Source: Glycomyces luteolus (GTDB taxonomy: Bacteria; Actinomycetota; Actinomycetes; Mycobacteriales; Micromonosporaceae). From it: DNA of 64,000 nucleotides. The stretch spans positions 87,339-151,338 of the forward strand of contig NZ_JAPZVP010000005.1 of NCBI RefSeq assembly GCF_027622875.1, written 5' to 3'. The notes below the pieces were generated by a model that was not told the DNA's origin, did no database searches, and saw nothing but the letters and a program-made list of their open reading frames with translations. A program made the position numbers and the translations under genes. This document shows positions 51,525 through 60,837 of the stretch, in pieces. Numbering within the stretch: the first letter of the stretch is position 1; each line of letters opens with the position of its first letter.

Positions 51525-51938
51525 ATGCGCAAACGCATTGCGGCGGTCCTGGCCTCGCTCGCCCTCTCGCTGGGCGTCGTCCTCGGGCTCGCTTCCCCGG
51601 CCGCGGCCGCCACCGAGAATGACTACGCCGTGGACGTCGACTGGAACGACGACAACTACAAGTCGTGCATCAGTACGACATATGTCGAAGGATGCCTCCA
51701 ACCCAACGGTGACGTCTTCTGGGTCAAGGACAACGTAGCCAACGGCCACGAAGTCTGGATCGAGTGGGAGGACCTCAACAGCGGCCGCTACGGCTACTGC
51801 ATCGACAACCTCGGCAAGGCGAAGGGATGGACCGCCTGCAACAAGAACTTCACCGAAGGCCACCAGATCAGGTGGAAACTCGTCTGGCAACTCGACGGCG
51901 GCTGGAACTCCAGCTACGCCAGGACGACCACGGTCTAG
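51525..51938 (+). CDS. Small secreted protein with four cysteines
   Basis: 137 residues. A Sec signal peptide (RKRIAAVLASLALSLGVVLG, cleavage likely after SPAAA-A) leaves a ~105-residue mature protein with four Cys (CISTTYVEGC; YGYC, TAC) that can make two disulfides, and many Trp/Asp/Asn residues. Family not recognised. AAAGGGA lies 8 nt before ATG 51525. No same-strand partner; likely an independently expressed exoprotein. Confidence 0.7.
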   Translation: MRKRIAAVLASLALSLGVVLGLASPAAAATENDYAVDVDWNDDNYKSCISTTYVEGCLQPNGDVFWVKDNVANGHEVWIEWEDLNSGRYGYCIDNLGKAKGWTACNKNFTEGHQIRWKLVWQLDGGWNSSYARTTTV

Positions 51939-52059
51939 GCCGGAATCAGTCCGGTCGCTGCGTTGAAGGGCCTCACTCGCGTTCTCCCTGTGGATCATCC
52001 GCAGTGATGACTGCGTGGGAGGCCCGAATCGCGTTCATCGGTGCCGAGGCCGGACCGGT

Positions 52060-52287
52060 TCAGGGTCCCGAGTGCGTGTCCGGTTCGACCCAGGTGAGTT
52101 CGACGAGGTCCTCTTCTTCTGACGGGAGTCGCCCCGAGTCCCCACCGACGTCCGCTGGGATGACGATCAGCTCCTCGAACGTGTCGTCGCCGCCGCCCGC
52201 GGCCGACACCACGACCTCCGTGCCGAATTCGACCGGGATTTCCGCGGCCGAGTAGTCGATCGCGTCGCCGCCATCGCCGTCGCCCAT
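52060..52287 (-). CDS. Small acidic hypothetical protein
   Basis: 75 residues, strongly acidic (GDGDGGDAIDYSAAEIP ... SEEEDLVELTWVEPD), with a beta-like core EFGTEVVVSAAGGGDDTFEE. ATG 52287 has GGAGG 5 nt upstream, which supports translation. It lies 63 nt downstream of the FMN reductase gene in the same direction. No family recognised; it could be spurious. Confidence 0.45.
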   Translation of the reverse strand: MGDGDGGDAIDYSAAEIPVEFGTEVVVSAAGGGDDTFEELIVIPADVGGDSGRLPSEEEDLVELTWVEPDTHSGP

Positions 52288-52350
52288 CGCGCCCTCCAGT
52301 GTTCGCGGCTCCCTTCCACAGTACGGGTCGGGAGCCACGACCGGGGTCCG

Positions 52351-53061
52351 CTAGGCCTTGCGGTTGGGCTTGGCCGAGCCGCCCGTCGCCAGGCGCATCA
52401 GGTCGGTGCTCAGGTCGATCTCGAGCTCCGTACCACCCGCGCTGCCGTATTCGTGCTGGTAGCTCTTCCAGGACTCGCTGCGGACCTTCTCCGCGAAACC
52501 GGACTCCATGAGCAGGAGCACTTCGATCGCGGCGCGCGTGATCCGCTCCCCCAGCTCCTTCGAGTTCCAGTCCTCGGTGGCGGCGAAGACCGAGGTCGGC
52601 ACCGTCATCGTGCGCAGGTACGCGAACAGGGAACGCATCTGGTCGTCCACCACGAGGGCGTGCCGTGCCGTTCCCGCGGTCGCGGCGAGCACCACCGGTC
52701 TGGCGATGAGCAGGTCGTTGTCGAGGACGTGGAAGAACGAGCTGAACAGGCCGCTCGGCGCGGCCTTGTAGACCGGGGCGCTGGCGACGATCGCGTCGGC
52801 GCGGCCGAGCAGCTCGATCGCGCGGGTCATCTTGGGGCCCATGAGCTGCGAGACGAGCGCGGTCGAGATCTCGGTGGCGAGTTCGCGGAGGTCGATGACG
52901 TCGGTCGCGACCTTCTCCTCGCGGTCCTCGGCGAGGGTGCGCACGCGGTCGGCGATGCGGTCGGCGAGCATCCGCGTGGATGACGGGTCGCTGGTGCCGC
53001 CGCTGACGACGACCAATCGGAACGGTTGGGCGCCTTCGGATCGGCGCTGCTGAACGGTCAC
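52351..53061 (-). CDS. NADPH-dependent FMN reductase (LLM-partner, CE1759 type)
   Basis: 236 residues: FRLVVVSGGTSDPSSTRMLA (flavin phosphate loop), IVASAPVYKAAPSGLFSSFF and HALVVDDQMRSLFAYLR. It matches the reductases encoded beside LLM monooxygenases in actinomycetes. It overlaps the MarR gene by 4 nt and should provide FMNH2 for the enzyme at 53550-54710. Confidence 0.85.
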   Translation of the reverse strand: MTVQQRRSEGAQPFRLVVVSGGTSDPSSTRMLADRIADRVRTLAEDREEKVATDVIDLRELATEISTALVSQLMGPKMTRAIELLGRADAIVASAPVYKAAPSGLFSSFFHVLDNDLLIARPVVLAATAGTARHALVVDDQMRSLFAYLRTMTVPTSVFAATEDWNSKELGERITRAAIEVLLLMESGFAEKVRSESWKSYQHEYGSAGGTELEIDLSTDLMRLATGGSAKPNRKA

Positions 53062-53537
53062 AGGACGGCCTCCTGCCGGTTGCGCTGTGCTGGGGTCGCC
53101 GCGCCTTGGGCGGCGAGTTTGCGGCCGATGGCCTCGAGTTGGGCCATCTCCTCGTCGGTGAGGGCGGCGGTGACGGCGCGGGCGACGCCGACCGCGTGGC
53201 GGCCGCCGACGCGGCGCTGCCGCTCGCGGCCGGCCTCGGTGAGGGCGAGCCTGACGCCGCGCCCGTCCTCGGGGTCGGGGATGCGTTCGAGCAGGCCGCG
53301 CTCGGCGAGGCGGTCGACGAGCCGGGACAGGGCGGGCTGGCTGAGCAGCACGCCGCGCCCCAGTTCGAAGAGCCGCAGCGGTTCATCGTGTTTGGACAGG
53401 GTGTAGAGGACGTCGTACTCGCGCATCGACAGCTCGCCCCAGATCGGCTCGGCGGCGAACCGCTTCATGAGCGAGGCGTGGGCGGTGAGCAGCGACTCCC
53501 ACGCCTCGTTCGCGCGGCGGCTCCTGCTGCGTGTCAT
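53058..53537 (-). CDS. MarR-family transcriptional regulator
   Basis: 159 residues with MarR helices LSMREYDVLYTLSKHDEPLR, LSQPALSRLVDRLAERGLLE and wing DPEDGRGVRLALTEAG. It sits between the monooxygenase (12 nt upstream) and the FMN reductase (4-nt overlap), so it is part of the operon it probably controls. No clear palindrome was found upstream of 54710. Confidence 0.88.
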   Translation of the reverse strand: MTRSRSRRANEAWESLLTAHASLMKRFAAEPIWGELSMREYDVLYTLSKHDEPLRLFELGRGVLLSQPALSRLVDRLAERGLLERIPDPEDGRGVRLALTEAGRERQRRVGGRHAVGVARAVTAALTDEEMAQLEAIGRKLAAQGAATPAQRNRQEAVL

Positions 53538-53549
53538 GGTCGCCCCCTT

Positions 53550-54710
53550 TCAGCTCTCGTCGTCCTGGTACGGCATGTCGCCGGCGGTGTTGTCCCCGCG
53601 GTTGGCGTTCGGGCGCGGCTGGCGGGCCGGGGCGTCGCCGTACTTCGCCTGCACGAGCCCGGCGTGCGTCGGCGCGCCGGCCGACTCCGGGTCGCGACGG
53701 GCGGCGAGCTCCTTGCGCAGCACCGGGACGACCTCTTCACCGAGGAGGTCGAGCTGGTTGAGCACCATCTTGAGCGGCATCCCGGCGTGGTCGATGAGGA
53801 ACATCTGCCGCTGGTAGTCGCCGAACGCGTCGTGGAAGGTCAGGGTCTTGTCGATGACCTCCTGCGGGCTGCCGACCGAGAGCGGCGTGCCCTTCGTGAA
53901 CTCCTCCAGGGACGGGCCGTGGCCGTACACCGGGGCCTCGTTGAAGTACGGGCGGAACTCGTCCACCGCGTCCTGCGAGCGCTTCGCGATGTACGCGTGC
54001 CCGCCGAGGCCCACGATCGCCTGCTTGCGCGTGCCGTGGCCGTAGTGCTCGAAGCGCTGCCGGTAGAAGTCGACGAGGCGCTTGGAGTGCGAGGTGGGCC
54101 AGAAGATGTGGTTGGCGAAGTAGCCGTTGCCGTAGAACGCGGCCTGCTCGGCGATCTCGGGCGTGCGGATCGAGCCGTGCCACACGAACGGCGCCACGTC
54201 GTCGAGCGGCCGGGGCGTGGAGGTGAAGCCCTGGAGCGGGGTGCGGAACTCGCCCTCCCAGTCCACGACGTCCTCGCGCCACAGGCGGTGCAGCAGGTTG
54301 TAGTGCTCGAGTGCGAGCGGCAGGCCTTGGCGGATGTCCTGGCCGAACCAGGGGTAGACCGGGGCGGTGTTGCCGCGGCCGAGCATGAGGTCCATGCGTC
54401 CCTTGGAGAGGTGCTGGAGCATCGCGTACTCCTCGGCGATGCGCACCGGGTCGTTGGTGGTGATCAGGGTCGTCGCGGTGGAGACGATCAGCCGCTCGGT
54501 GAGCGCCGAGATGTGCGAGAGCAGCGTCGTGGGCGAGGAGGAGAAGAACGGCGGGTTGTGGTGCTCGCCGATGGCGAAGACGTCGAGGCCGACCTCTTCG
54601 GCTTTGACGGCGATCTTGAGGATGCCGTCGATCCGCTCGGCCTCGGTCGGAGTCTCCCCCGAGACCGGGTCGCGCGTGATGTCACTGACTGAGAAGACAC
54701 CGAACTGCAT
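53550..54710 (-). CDS. LLM-class flavin-dependent monooxygenase
   Basis: 386 residues of the luciferase-like fold: DVFAIGEHHNPPFFSSSPTT, LSHISALTERLIVSTATTLI, MLQHLSKGRMDLMLGRGNTA. It resembles the actinobacterial LLM enzymes of the CE1758 type that travel with a MarR regulator and an FMN reductase, as here. Substrate unknown. I chose ATG 54710 (MQFGVFSVSDITRDP); upstream in-frame codons lack homology. Confidence 0.87.
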   Translation of the reverse strand: MQFGVFSVSDITRDPVSGETPTEAERIDGILKIAVKAEEVGLDVFAIGEHHNPPFFSSSPTTLLSHISALTERLIVSTATTLITTNDPVRIAEEYAMLQHLSKGRMDLMLGRGNTAPVYPWFGQDIRQGLPLALEHYNLLHRLWREDVVDWEGEFRTPLQGFTSTPRPLDDVAPFVWHGSIRTPEIAEQAAFYGNGYFANHIFWPTSHSKRLVDFYRQRFEHYGHGTRKQAIVGLGGHAYIAKRSQDAVDEFRPYFNEAPVYGHGPSLEEFTKGTPLSVGSPQEVIDKTLTFHDAFGDYQRQMFLIDHAGMPLKMVLNQLDLLGEEVVPVLRKELAARRDPESAGAPTHAGLVQAKYGDAPARQPRPNANRGDNTAGDMPYQDDES

Positions 54711-54903
54711 TGTATTCCCTGCTCTCCCCGCCGCGGCGGTGCGATCTTCATGCGTTTGCATCTACCTTAACGACCCGGGGCCGAGGACTATTCCGATCCA
54801 GGGGAGGCACTGCTCACACCGAACCGGCCGTTCGGCGCGGGCAACGGCCTCGGCTTGGCGCGCGTATGAGGCGTATCCCACCCCGCCGAAAGGAACACGC
54901 CAA

Positions 54904-55891
54904 GTGCGATTCGAACCTGGCCGCGCCCTCACCGCGCTCGCCGCCGCCTGCGTCCTGCCCGCGGTCGGCGCCTGCACCGCTGAAGACGAGCCCTTCGCCG
55001 GCGGCGTCGAACCCGGACCCGACGCCGTCGCCGAGGCGGAGCGGCGGGCTACCTCACCGACGCGCCGATCAAGGCCGTGCCGACTCCCGAGGCCGCCGAG
55101 CAGTGGGGTTTCGGCCTCTGGGCCGACTTCGTGTTCAACCCGGGCAACGAGGACCTGGCCGAGGAGCTGCTGACCCCCGAGGCCAGGACCGCTTTCGGCA
55201 TTCCCGAGGGGGGGAGGGCGGCGAGCCCGACTCCAGCGAATGGGACGCGCAGGGCCAGGAGTACGAGGCCGAATGGCTAGAGGCCTACTGGGGGTCGCCC
55301 GCGCTGAACGACGGTGTGAAGGTCGAGATGGACGTCTCGGCGCCTCCGGGAGGCTGCTGGCTGAAGATGGTCGAGACCATGTACGGCGAGCCGTACATGG
55401 TCGAAGGCGAGGACGGGGAGGAGAGCATCCCGATGGCCCACGAGCCGAGCCCGGTGTTCACGCTCGAGGAGTTCGAGGGCACCGGCGAGCTCGTCGCCCG
55501 GCTCGGCGACGAGGAGGACGCGTTCGAGAGCTGCCTCATCGATGCCGGATACGAGGGCTGGGAACTCGGCGACGAGTTCTACCCGCCGCTCTGGGAGTAC
55601 TTCGGGCCGCTGTACGACCCGGCCAATTTCGACGCCGGCGAAGAGGGCGGCGAGGTTCCCGAAGGGCCTGAGGAGACCCCGGGCGACTTCATGGACGTGC
55701 TGGAACTCGAACGCGCCATGGCGTCGGACTTCGCCGCCTGCGGCCAGGAGAGCGGCCTGCGCGAAGCCATCGAAGAGGGCTGGGCCGCGATGATCGTCGA
55801 GCAGTACCAGCCGATCGAGACGGAGCTCGTCGCCTGGCAGGAGCAGATGCAGGGCCACCTCGACAGCGCCCAGGACTACCTCGGGGCCTAG
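54904..55891 (+). pseudogene. Lipoprotein gene with two frameshifts
   Basis: GTG 54904 (AAAGGAA 9 nt upstream) opens a lipoprotein signal (RALTALAAACVLPAVGACTA, lipobox VGAC). Near 55047 the coding frame moves to GYLTDAPIKAVPTPEAAEQW ..., and near 55210 it moves again to EYEAEWLEAYWGSPALNDGV ... ending DSAQDYLGA at 55891. Both shifts go the same way and equal one missing base, each in a G-rich run (the second at GAGGGGGGGAGGG). Restored length is about 328 residues. Either recent decay or base-call errors. The protein family is not recognised. Confidence 0.7.
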
Positions 55892-55897
55892 CCGTCA

Positions 55898-55927
55898 GCG
55901 GTCGGGGCGATCGCTCGCCCCGACCGC
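55898..55927. terminator. Bidirectional terminator, lipoprotein/GH5
   Basis: 13-bp perfect stem GCGGTCGGGGCGA (55898-55910) with 55915-55927 and loop TCGC, between convergent stop codons. Confidence 0.85.
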
Positions 55928-55951
55928 CCCTCAGGAGAGCATCGGCGGGCC

Positions 55952-57436
55952 CTAGAGGGTCCAGTGCTGGTTGGTGCCGGCGTTGCAGTCGTACTGCTGG
56001 AGGCGGACGCCGTTGGCGGTGCCGGAGCCGATGACGTCGAGGCATTTGCCGGAGTGTCGGGCGACGAGTTGGACGTAGCCGCCGCCGGCGTCGCGCACCT
56101 GCCATTGCTGGTTGGTGCCGCTGCCGCAGGTCCATTGGATCGCGCGGGCGTTGTTGGCGGTGGAGGCGCCGCTGATGTCGATGCACTTGCCCGAGGCCTG
56201 CGAGACGAGTTGGACGTAGCCGCCGCCCGCGTCGCGCAGTTCCCACTGCTGGTTGACCCGGCCGTGGCAGTCGTACTGGATGATCTCGGCGCCGTCGGCG
56301 GTGGAGCCGCTCACCACGTCGACGCATTTGCCGGAGACGCGGCTGACGATGTCGGTGACCTGCGGGCCGCCGGTGCCTTGGCCCCAGCCGTGCAGGATGC
56401 GGTCGGCGCCCGAGCGGTTGCGGATGGTCAGGTTGAGGTCGGTGCCGCTGCCGCTCTTGGCGAACATGGAGTACCAGTCGTAGCCTGAAGTGCCGGTGAG
56501 CTTGCCGCCGAGGGCGGGCCAGTAGGTCGAGCCCATGCCGAGTTGGCGCTGGGCGTCGGTGACGGCGCGCAGGTAGCGGACGAAGTTCTGGGTGCTCGCC
56601 GGGTCGGCGTAGTTGAGGCCGTTGTCCATCGGGGAGCCGTACTCGGTGAGCACGGCGCGGGAGGCGCAGTTCCCGACCCCGTCCTTGAAGCTCTGGACCC
56701 ACCAGTTGTAGTCGTGCTCGCCGTAGAAGAAGGCGTAGTGGTGGTAGGAGAGGAGCGTGCCGTTGAGGCGGCTGTCAGCGCACAGGGGCTTGACGTCCTG
56801 GGCGTATCCGGCGCCGTCGATGAGGATGCGGCCCTTGGGAACCGAGGGACGGGCGCTGATCCAGGCGGCGGCCACGTTCGCCCATTCGGTCGCGCTGTAG
56901 CCGTGGGGCTCGTTCATCGGTTCGAAGTGGACGAGGCTGTTGGAGCCGTACTTGGCGACCACGGTGTTCCACATGGTGTTGAACGCGGCCATGTTGGTGA
57001 TGCGGCCGCCTGAGGCGGCGCCGTCCTCCCAGTAGGCGAGGATGACCTTGAAGCCGCGGGCGGTGGCGGCGTCGATCGCCCCGGAGTAGGCGTTCCACCA
57101 GGCGGTGCCGACGGTGTGGGTGTTGACGGGCAGCCGGATCGTGTTGGCGCCCATGAGGGTTTCCATGTCGCTGTAGGCGGCGTCGGCCTTGGCGCGAACG
57201 GTGTCGTAGCTGTCGGACTGGCTCAGTCCGTCGAGGACGAGCGGGCCGGTGTTGAAGTTGTCCCCCAGCATGGCCCAGTTGAAGCCCCGGAAGGCGCTGG
57301 TGTTCGCGGCGGCGGGCGTCGCGCCGGAGAGGGCGACGACGGGGACGAGGACCAGCGCGGCCAGCGCGCCGATCATGAGGCGGAGCAGGGAGCGCCCCCG
57401 AAGGGGCGGGGAGTGGACGGCGGATGCGGCTTTCAT
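55952..57436 (-). CDS. Secreted GH5-like glycoside hydrolase with ricin-type lectin domain
   Basis: 494 residues. Signal peptide (LLRLMIGALAALVLVPVVAL), then a GH5-type barrel with acid/base Glu176 (HFEPMNEPHGYS) and nucleophile Glu265 (RAVLTEYGSPMD), then a C-terminal beta-trefoil of three ricin repeats (SGKCVDVVSGSTADG, SGKCIDISGASTANN, SGKCLDVIGSGTANG, each followed by Q-x-W). It probably cleaves a beta-linked plant or fungal polysaccharide. GACACCG is repeated 12 bp apart in the 267-bp gap to kup (57515-57535) and could be an operator. Confidence 0.87.
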   Translation of the reverse strand: MKAASAVHSPPLRGRSLLRLMIGALAALVLVPVVALSGATPAAANTSAFRGFNWAMLGDNFNTGPLVLDGLSQSDSYDTVRAKADAAYSDMETLMGANTIRLPVNTHTVGTAWWNAYSGAIDAATARGFKVILAYWEDGAASGGRITNMAAFNTMWNTVVAKYGSNSLVHFEPMNEPHGYSATEWANVAAAWISARPSVPKGRILIDGAGYAQDVKPLCADSRLNGTLLSYHHYAFFYGEHDYNWWVQSFKDGVGNCASRAVLTEYGSPMDNGLNYADPASTQNFVRYLRAVTDAQRQLGMGSTYWPALGGKLTGTSGYDWYSMFAKSGSGTDLNLTIRNRSGADRILHGWGQGTGGPQVTDIVSRVSGKCVDVVSGSTADGAEIIQYDCHGRVNQQWELRDAGGGYVQLVSQASGKCIDISGASTANNARAIQWTCGSGTNQQWQVRDAGGGYVQLVARHSGKCLDVIGSGTANGVRLQQYDCNAGTNQHWTL

Positions 57437-57703
57437 GAGGGCCGGCCTATCTCGTGCGGCGTCGCACGTGCGAGGGAGCAGGTGGATGGGCGCGCTAACA
57501 TCCGCGCAAATTATGACACCGCTCCCGACACCGGGTCAAGCATCGATACATGTCGATTTCCGATTTTCAGTCGGGCCGTCAAGATGGCGTATGCAGCGGC
57601 GGGATCGCCGTCAAGAAAACGTATGAATTCGCGAGTAGCCATCACGATCCCGTTTTCGACCCTTTCCAGCGACTAGCATCCTGCTGCGGAAAGGAGCACA
57701 CCC

Positions 57704-59677
57704 GTGACCGCTCAAAGTACTGAAGGCCTAGCCGATCCGGACATAGCGCCCCTGCCGGAAGGCCTGAGAAGAGCCTCAGCCGGCGGCACTGCGAAGCTCG
57801 CCCTCCTCGTAGGCGCCCTCGGTGTCGTCTACGGCGACATCGGCACCAGCCCCATCTACGCCCTCCAGACGATCTTCAACCCCGCCGACCCCCACCCGGT
57901 GCCGACGAACATCGCGAACGTCTACGGCGTCATCTCGCTGATCTTCTGGTCGCTCGTGCTCATCGTGACGGTCTTCTACGTCTCGCTCGCGATGCGGGCC
58001 GACAACGATGGCGAGGGCGGCATCATGGCCCTCATCACGCTGATCCGCCGCCACAGCCAGGGCCGCGGCCGCAAGGCCGGCCTCATCCTCGCCGCCCTCG
58101 GCATCTTCGGCGCCGCGCTCTTCCTCGGCGACAGCATGATCACCCCCGCTATCTCGGTGCTCTCGGCGGTCGAGGGCCTCAAGACCGTCAACCCCGATCT
58201 CGAGACGTTCATCATCCCCGTCACCGTGGTCATCATCGTGATGCTGTTCGCGTTCCAGCGCAAGGGCACCGCGGTCATCGGCCGCTGGTTCGGCCCCATC
58301 ATGATCGTGTGGTTCTCGACGCTCGCGGTGCTGGGCATCGGCGGCATCGCCCGCAACCCCGAGATCCTCCGGGCCCTCTCCCCCCTGTACGCGATCGACT
58401 TCCTCTTCGGCCACTTCAGCATCGCGTTCTTCGCACTCGCGGCGGTCATCCTGACCTTCACCGGGGCCGAGGCCCTCTACGCCGACATGGGGCACTTCGG
58501 GCGCAAGCCCATCTCGCGCGCCTGGCTGTTCATCGTCTTCCCCGCGCTCCTGCTCAACTACATGGGCCAGGGCGCGCTCATCCTGGAGGACACCGCCAAC
58601 ATCGCCGGCTCGTTCTTCCTCCTCGCGCCCGAGTGGGCGCGGATCCCGCTGCTGGTCCTGACCGGCGCCGCGACCGTGATCGCCTCCCAGGCCGTCATCA
58701 GCGGCGCCTTCTCGGTCGCCGCCCAAGCCTCCGAGCTGGGTTACCTGCCGCGGCTGCGCATCGCCCACACCTCCGAGCACCACTTCGGCCAGATCTACGT
58801 GCCGTGGATCAACTGGCTGCTCATGGTCTCGGTCCTGACGCTGGTGTTCGCCTTCCGCACCTCGGAGTCGCTGGCGTTCGCCTACGGCATGGCCGTGATC
58901 GGCACGATCGTCATCGTCACGATCCTGTTCCTGTACATCGCGCGCAACCGCTGGGGTGCGCCGCGATGGCTCCTGGCCGTCGGTGGCGGCCTCCTGCTGG
59001 CGATCAACGTGCTGTTCCTGGCTGCGAGCAGCACCAAGATCATCCACGGCGCGTGGCTGCCACTGCTCATCGGCGTCACCGCGTTCACCGTGATGATCAC
59101 CTGGCAGCGCGGGCGCGAGGTCGTCTCGGCCGAGCGCGAACGGCGCGAGGGGCCGCTTCGCGAGTTCGTCGACAAGATGCGCCGCGGCGAGCCGAAGGCA
59201 GCCCAGGTGCCCGGCACGGGCGTGTTCCTCGGTCGCGGCAAGGACTCCGCGCCGCTGGCGCTGCGGGCCGCCTTGGAACTCAATCACGCCCGGTACGCGC
59301 AGACCGTCGTGCTCTCGGTCCAGACCGAGCCGGTGCCGCGGGTGCCCGACGAGGAGCGGATCATCGTCGACGACCTGGGCCACTGCGAGGACTCGGTCAT
59401 CCACGTGACGGCCCGTTTCGGCTACGCCGAGACGCCCGACGTGCCGCGGGCGCTGCGACTCGTGCGACCGGAGCAGTCGGAAGGGCGGAAGCTGCGCCTG
59501 GACAAGGCGGTCTACTTCCTCTCCACGATCCAGCTGAAGGCCGGGACCGAACCCACGATGGCGACCTGGCGCAAGCACCTGTTCATCGCCACCTCCCACA
59601 TCACCTCGGACGCGGCGGAGCACTTCCAGCTCCCGAGGGACCGCACGGTCATCGTCGGCTCCCACATCGAGGTCTAG
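57704..59677 (+). CDS. kup: Kup potassium uptake transporter
   Basis: 657 residues. GALGVVYGDIGTSPIYALQT is the KUP/HAK signature, followed by 12 membrane segments and a ~170-residue cytoplasmic tail (RVPDEERIIVDDLG). Constitutive K+/H+ symporter. GTG 57704 with AAAGGAGC upstream. The 267-bp region before it has no recognisable c-di-AMP (ydaO) riboswitch. KdpDE are 33 kb away. Confidence 0.93.
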   Translation: MTAQSTEGLADPDIAPLPEGLRRASAGGTAKLALLVGALGVVYGDIGTSPIYALQTIFNPADPHPVPTNIANVYGVISLIFWSLVLIVTVFYVSLAMRADNDGEGGIMALITLIRRHSQGRGRKAGLILAALGIFGAALFLGDSMITPAISVLSAVEGLKTVNPDLETFIIPVTVVIIVMLFAFQRKGTAVIGRWFGPIMIVWFSTLAVLGIGGIARNPEILRALSPLYAIDFLFGHFSIAFFALAAVILTFTGAEALYADMGHFGRKPISRAWLFIVFPALLLNYMGQGALILEDTANIAGSFFLLAPEWARIPLLVLTGAATVIASQAVISGAFSVAAQASELGYLPRLRIAHTSEHHFGQIYVPWINWLLMVSVLTLVFAFRTSESLAFAYGMAVIGTIVIVTILFLYIARNRWGAPRWLLAVGGGLLLAINVLFLAASSTKIIHGAWLPLLIGVTAFTVMITWQRGREVVSAERERREGPLREFVDKMRRGEPKAAQVPGTGVFLGRGKDSAPLALRAALELNHARYAQTVVLSVQTEPVPRVPDEERIIVDDLGHCEDSVIHVTARFGYAETPDVPRALRLVRPEQSEGRKLRLDKAVYFLSTIQLKAGTEPTMATWRKHLFIATSHITSDAAEHFQLPRDRTVIVGSHIEV

Positions 59678-59696
59678 CGGCGGGGTCTATCGGCAA

Positions 59697-59740
59697 GGAC
59701 GGCGGCCCGGGCGCTTTCGCACCCGGGCCGTTCGCCGTCC
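59697..59740. terminator. Terminator between kup and nadR
   Basis: Inner 9-bp stem CGGCCCGGG (59703-59711) with 59722-59730, outer GGACGG/CCGTCC, interrupted by TTC on one side. It lies between convergent genes. Confidence 0.8.
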
Positions 59741-59757
59741 GAGGGTTCGTGCGCCCG

Positions 59758-60837
59758 TCAGCGGTATTCGGGGAGCGGCTGCGCGAAGTGCCACCCGTCC
59801 TCGATCAGAGCGTCGACCGCTTCGACCGCCTGCTTGAGGCGTTGCTCATGCGGGCCTTGGAGTTTGACCCAGCGGCGGCCCGTGCGGTCGAGTTCGGCCT
59901 CGAAGCGGGCGGTCATCCACGGCCGCAGGTGCTCGTCGGAGCGGAGGCCGTCGTCCTCGAACGGGACGCCCTCGTGGTCGGTGAGCAGGTAGAGGTCGTG
60001 GGCGAGGGCGTCCGCGAGCGCCTCGACCTCGCGGTTGCGTCCGCCCAGATAGCGCTCGTGCCAGACGGTTGTCGCGAACGCGTCGGTGTCGCAGAACAGG
60101 ACCGGGCCGCCGGTGCGCGCGGCCTGCTCCTCGCGTTCGTTCTGGCGCCGGGCGACAAGCGGGAAGTCCTCCGTCTCGAAGCGGACGTCCTGCCAGGTCG
60201 CCGCCGGATTCGCGGCCTGCACGGCCCGCAGCTTCTCCTCGCTGAAGTCGCGGCCGTACTCCCCCACGCACCGCGTCCGCGACCAGACGCCGCCGCGCTC
60301 GCGGTAGTGCCCGGCCAGCGCCTCGGCGAGGGTGGTCGTGCCGGTGGACTCGGCGCCCAGGGCCACGACGCGGAGGGCGAGACCGGCTCTGACCGGTCCT
60401 TCGAGGTAGTCCCAGCTGCCTGCCGGGTCGGCGCGAACTTTCGTGCCGGAGATGGGGAAGGCTCCGCGGTCCTGGTCCACTTCGATGTGGACGGCGCCGA
60501 GGCGCCGGGCCAATTCCGGTCCGTAGGACTCGGAGGTGAAGAGCGCGTCGATCCGTTCGGGCACCGCCGCTTTGAAGATGTCGACGTGGGCCTGCCAGAT
60601 CGCCTCGTCGCCCAGGTCCATGTGGACGTCGTCGACGGTGCCGATGACCCGCGCGTTCGGGTGGGCCTCCTGGAGCCAGGCGACGCGGGTGGCCATCGGG
60701 ATGGACTCGACCGTCGCGTGGGACACGAGCACGGTGAGGCGCTCGCACCCGGCCTCGGCGGTGCGGATCAGGTGGTGGTGGCCGGCGTGCGGCGGGTAGA
60801 ACTTGCCGAGGACCAGGCCGTGCTCGGGTCGGGTCAT
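59758..60837 (-). CDS. nadR: NadR-like NMN adenylyltransferase/ribosylnicotinamide kinase
   Basis: 359 residues. N-terminal nucleotidyltransferase: GKFYPPHAGHHHLI (H-x-G-H) and ISGTKVRADP (I-S-x-T-x-x-R). C-terminal kinase domain: P-loop LGAESTGTTTLAEAL, in which the usual Walker Lys is Thr, then FCDTDAFATTVWHERYLG. It would convert nicotinamide riboside to NMN and NAD after import by PnuC, which is encoded 4 nt upstream. The P-loop change makes kinase activity uncertain. Confidence 0.88.
   Translation of the reverse strand: MTRPEHGLVLGKFYPPHAGHHHLIRTAEAGCERLTVLVSHATVESIPMATRVAWLQEAHPNARVIGTVDDVHMDLGDEAIWQAHVDIFKAAVPERIDALFTSESYGPELARRLGAVHIEVDQDRGAFPISGTKVRADPAGSWDYLEGPVRAGLALRVVALGAESTGTTTLAEALAGHYRERGGVWSRTRCVGEYGRDFSEEKLRAVQAANPAATWQDVRFETEDFPLVARRQNEREEQAARTGGPVLFCDTDAFATTVWHERYLGGRNREVEALADALAHDLYLLTDHEGVPFEDDGLRSDEHLRPWMTARFEAELDRTGRRWVKLQGPHEQRLKQAVEAVDALIEDGWHFAQPLPEYR

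Noticed and set aside
53106..54692. A long plus-strand open frame (over 500 codons) opposite the LLM/MarR operon
   Set aside because: It is antisense to three genes with clear families; its translation is Arg/Gly/Val-rich without motifs, as expected for a shadow in GC-rich DNA.
57437..57703. Possible c-di-AMP (ydaO-type) riboswitch before kup
   Set aside because: The conserved core blocks are not visible, and most of the interval is needed for the divergent GH5 and kup promoters.
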